Source: an uncultured Clostridia bacterium
Lineage (GTDB): Bacteria > Bacillota > Clostridia > Oscillospirales > Ruminococcaceae
Reading direction: 5' to 3'
Assembly (NCBI GenBank): GCA_937893735.1
Contig: CALBGD010000212.1
Span: forward strand, 1-8,067
DNA: 8,067 nucleotides
The notes under the pieces: generated by a model
Databases searched by the model: none
The model's input: the letters and a program-made list of their open reading frames with translations, nothing else
What the model was told of the DNA's origin: nothing
Made by a program: the position numbers and the translations under genes
In this document: positions 6,327 through 8,067 of the stretch, in pieces
How positions within the stretch are numbered: position 1 is the first letter of the stretch
Layout: each line of letters begins with the position of its first letter

Positions 6327-8067
6327 ATGAGCGAGAACAAGCGCAGACACGGCAAGTCCGCGGCTATGCTGGCTTTTGCAGCATCACTGCTTGCAGCAAA
6401 TGCGGTTTCTGTTATGGCAGCGGCTGAGGAGACCTCCGGCAGCGATGTCGTGCAGAACCCTAATCTCGTCAGCACAGAGCACACCGGTGCGCTCCCGGCT
6501 TATAACAAGATCACAGATAACGTTTACTCTGCGACCAGAAAGTCGTTCGAGGTAAAGGCGTTTTATGATGTCCTGAACAAGGTCAAGGATTTCGGAGTTT
6601 ATGTAAACGCTGCGAACAGCTCCGGACATTTTGAGGGTAATTCCTGCGTGGGCAGCATAAATACGGTAGAGCAGCGCTACAATGCCTGCAGCCAGACTAT
6701 GCTGAACGGCAAGTTCACTACCTATTTTGAAACTGCCCCGAGCGACACGACGATAAAATTCACTAATCTTCCAGATGGGACTAAATTTGAGCTGGTGCTC
6801 GGTTTTGACTACGAAATTTCCAATACTGATAACGGCAACAGACCCGGCTTTAAGGCAGGCGGTATTCAGTATGAGATCCTCGGAGTTAACAGGAATAACA
6901 TCTCAATCAGACGTGCGACCGCTGCTGACGCGGACCTGAAGATCAAGGAAAACCTCGACGCGCTTGCGGCTACCGGAGAGAAGCTCATTTCCGCTGTTGA
7001 CAAAGTGAACGGTGTGTCTGTTGGAAACACATTTGAGGACGCATACAATGCTATTTCCAGCGGCAGTGTTGAGGCGGGCGATACCCTTATCGTCAATGTT
7101 GATGCCAATGACCTGAAAAATTCCAACAACTTCCATAGCAAGGTTGAGAAGCTCCTCCTTGAAAACAACGGCGTAAGCGTGATCCTGAATGTTGATACTG
7201 AGGGATTTAACGATACGATATGGCTGAATAATATCAACAATGTTGTCTTTGAGCAGTCATGCGCGAATGTCATCTGGAATTTCGGAGGATTCAGCGGCAG
7301 GATAGTTGCGCCTGCCGGTGGAATCATCGTCGCGCCATATGCAACGGTTTCCACCAAGGATACCGGCGCTGCAAACGGGGCAATAATTGCGGATACATTT
7401 GATCAGGGCAATGAGATACATCAGGTAACGCGCGGAGATTATCACATCGATGTTGATGATGAAGACGATGACGACAGCGATACTCCTGTAACACCAGATC
7501 CTGACGACGGTGACGATGAATCTGATTCGGACACCGATACAGATACTGACACAGATACAGACACCGATACGGATACCGACACCGACACGGACACTGACAC
7601 AGACACAGATACCGATACTGATACAGACACCGATACCGACACGGATACAGACACAGATACCGATACGGACACTGATACCGACACGGACACTGACACAGAC
7701 ACAGATACAGACACTGATACTGATACCGATACCGATACGGACACTGACACCGATACCGATACGGACACTGATACCGATACCGATACGGACACTGATACCG
7801 ATACGGATACAGACACAGATACGGATACCGATACGGACACAGATACTGATACAGATACGGATACAGATACCGATACTGACACAGACACGGATACGGACAC
7901 TGATACAGATACCGATACAGACACAGATACGGATACCGACACCGATACGGACACAGATACCGATACGGACACAGATACAGATACCGATACTGACACAGAT
8001 ACTGATAAGGATACAGATACGGATACAGATACCGACACTGATACAGATACCGATACAGACACAGATA
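6327..8067 (+). CDS. Secreted choice-of-anchor A surface protein, Asp-Thr repeat, 3' partial
   Basis: 580 complete codons are visible and the frame runs off the window end. A Sec signal peptide is clear: basic residues 4-10, a hydrophobic core at about 12-30, and probable cleavage after the Ala run near 31-33. Residues about 75-365 match the choice-of-anchor A family: FGVYVNAANSSGHFEGNSCV near 89-108, a strand VSVILNVDTEGFN near 284-296, and NVIWNFGG, GRIVAPAGGIIVAPYATV, GAANGAIIADTF then EIH (about 315-365). Members are secreted proteins carrying diverse C-terminal anchors. Residues about 372-401 are a very acidic linker, and from residue 402 to the end the sequence is Asp-Thr repeated, with one Lys at residue 561. 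By analogy with Ser-Asp repeat adhesins of staphylococci, the repeat may be a flexible stalk spanning the cell wall. No LPxTG, dockerin or membrane anchor is visible because the 3' end is missing. It has its own promoter and is not part of the pilus block. Ligand and function are unknown. Confidence 0.85.
   Translation, partial: MSENKRRHGKSAAMLAFAASLLAANAVSVMAAAEETSGSDVVQNPNLVSTEHTGALPAYNKITDNVYSATRKSFEVKAFYDVLNKVKDFGVYVNAANSSGHFEGNSCVGSINTVEQRYNACSQTMLNGKFTTYFETAPSDTTIKFTNLPDGTKFELVLGFDYEISNTDNGNRPGFKAGGIQYEILGVNRNNISIRRATAADADLKIKENLDALAATGEKLISAVDKVNGVSVGNTFEDAYNAISSGSVEAGDTLIVNVDANDLKNSNNFHSKVEKLLLENNGVSVILNVDTEGFNDTIWLNNINNVVFEQSCANVIWNFGGFSGRIVAPAGGIIVAPYATVSTKDTGAANGAIIADTFDQGNEIHQVTRGDYHIDVDDEDDDDSDTPVTPDPDDGDDESDSDTDTDTDTDTDTDTDTDTDTDTDTDTDTDTDTDTDTDTDTDTDTDTDTDTDTDTDTDTDTDTDTDTDTDTDTDTDTDTDTDTDTDTDTDTDTDTDTDTDTDTDTDTDTDTDTDTDTDTDTDTDTDTDTDTDTDTDTDTDTDTDTDTDTDTDTDTDTDTDKDTDTDTDTDTDTDTDTDTD
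7530..8067 (+). repeat. In-frame GAY-ACN hexamer repeat encoding Asp-Thr
   Basis: From 7530 to the window end every six bases read GAC or GAT then ACN: 89 complete units and a partial one. By hand count, 56 Asp codons are GAT and 33 GAC; Thr codons are ACA 29, ACC 25, ACG 18 and ACT 16. One unit has AAG (Lys) at 8007-8009, a single-base change from ACG. Because the unit is six bases, gain or loss of units keeps the reading frame. The minus strand through the repeat has no stop codon in any frame. Confidence 0.97.
7722..7793 (+). repeat. Three tandem 24-base units within the Asp-Thr repeat
   Basis: The block of four units GAT ACC GAT ACC then GAT ACG GAC ACT occurs at 7722-7745, 7746-7769 and 7770-7793. 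Copies one and three are identical, and copy two differs only by GAC for the first GAT. This higher-order identity in a tract with otherwise mixed synonymous codons indicates a recent local duplication. Confidence 0.85.

Noticed and set aside
7442..8062. Minus-strand open frame of 206 codons encoding Ser-Val repeats
   Set aside because: It is the complement of the Asp-Thr repeat. The hexamer GTRTCN contains no stop in any frame, so the openness is automatic. It has no ribosome binding site and lies opposite a well-supported gene with signal peptide and promoter.
7530..8067. CRISPR array
   Set aside because: The period is six bases with no spacers, and the unit codes in frame for Asp-Thr.

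Overview
The window looks like chromosomal DNA of a Gram-positive clostridial gut bacterium, most likely Ruminococcus or a close Oscillospiraceae relative. This rests on the family content, strong GGAGGTG-type ribosome binding sites, heavy use of ATA for isoleucine and AGG for arginine, and secreted proteins with Thr/Pro-rich linkers or acidic repeats. No marker gene is present, so the taxon is an inference. All genes read on the + strand. There are no tRNA, rRNA, CRISPR or insertion-sequence features.

Positions 2-6092 form one tightly packed, probably co-transcribed block, with gaps of 1 to about 20 bases or overlaps of 4 to 8 bases. In order it holds: the 3' part of a DUF6270-like (possibly SGNH-type) protein; a lipoprotein with a transglutaminase-like domain; a GspF/PilC inner-membrane platform protein; four small proteins with one N-terminal membrane helix each (two pilin- or pseudopilin-like, one DUF4860, one unassigned); and a PilT-type ATPase. 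Together these look like the membrane core of a reduced type IV pilus or type II secretion-like machine of a one-membrane bacterium. No PilB/GspE extension ATPase, prepilin peptidase, secretin or canonical G-FTLIE prepilin is visible here. Missing parts may lie upstream or elsewhere. No promoter for the block is visible, so it should lie before the window.

Positions 6093-6326 are an AT-rich intergenic region. It has no convincing terminator for the pilus block. It carries a perfect sigma-70/sigma-A type promoter (TTGACA, 17 bases, TATAAT), a leader of roughly 87 bases with a hairpin followed by five T residues, and a strong ribosome binding site.

Positions 6327-8067 are the 5' part of a separate gene for a secreted surface protein. 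It has a signal peptide, a choice-of-anchor A type domain, a very acidic linker and a long Asp-Thr dipeptide repeat (89 complete units visible) that runs off the window end. By analogy with Ser-Asp repeat adhesins, the repeat may be a wall-spanning stalk, but the C-terminal anchor is not visible. A reduced pilus machine beside a repeat-stalk surface protein suggests a surface or adhesion locus. Any functional link between the two units is inference.
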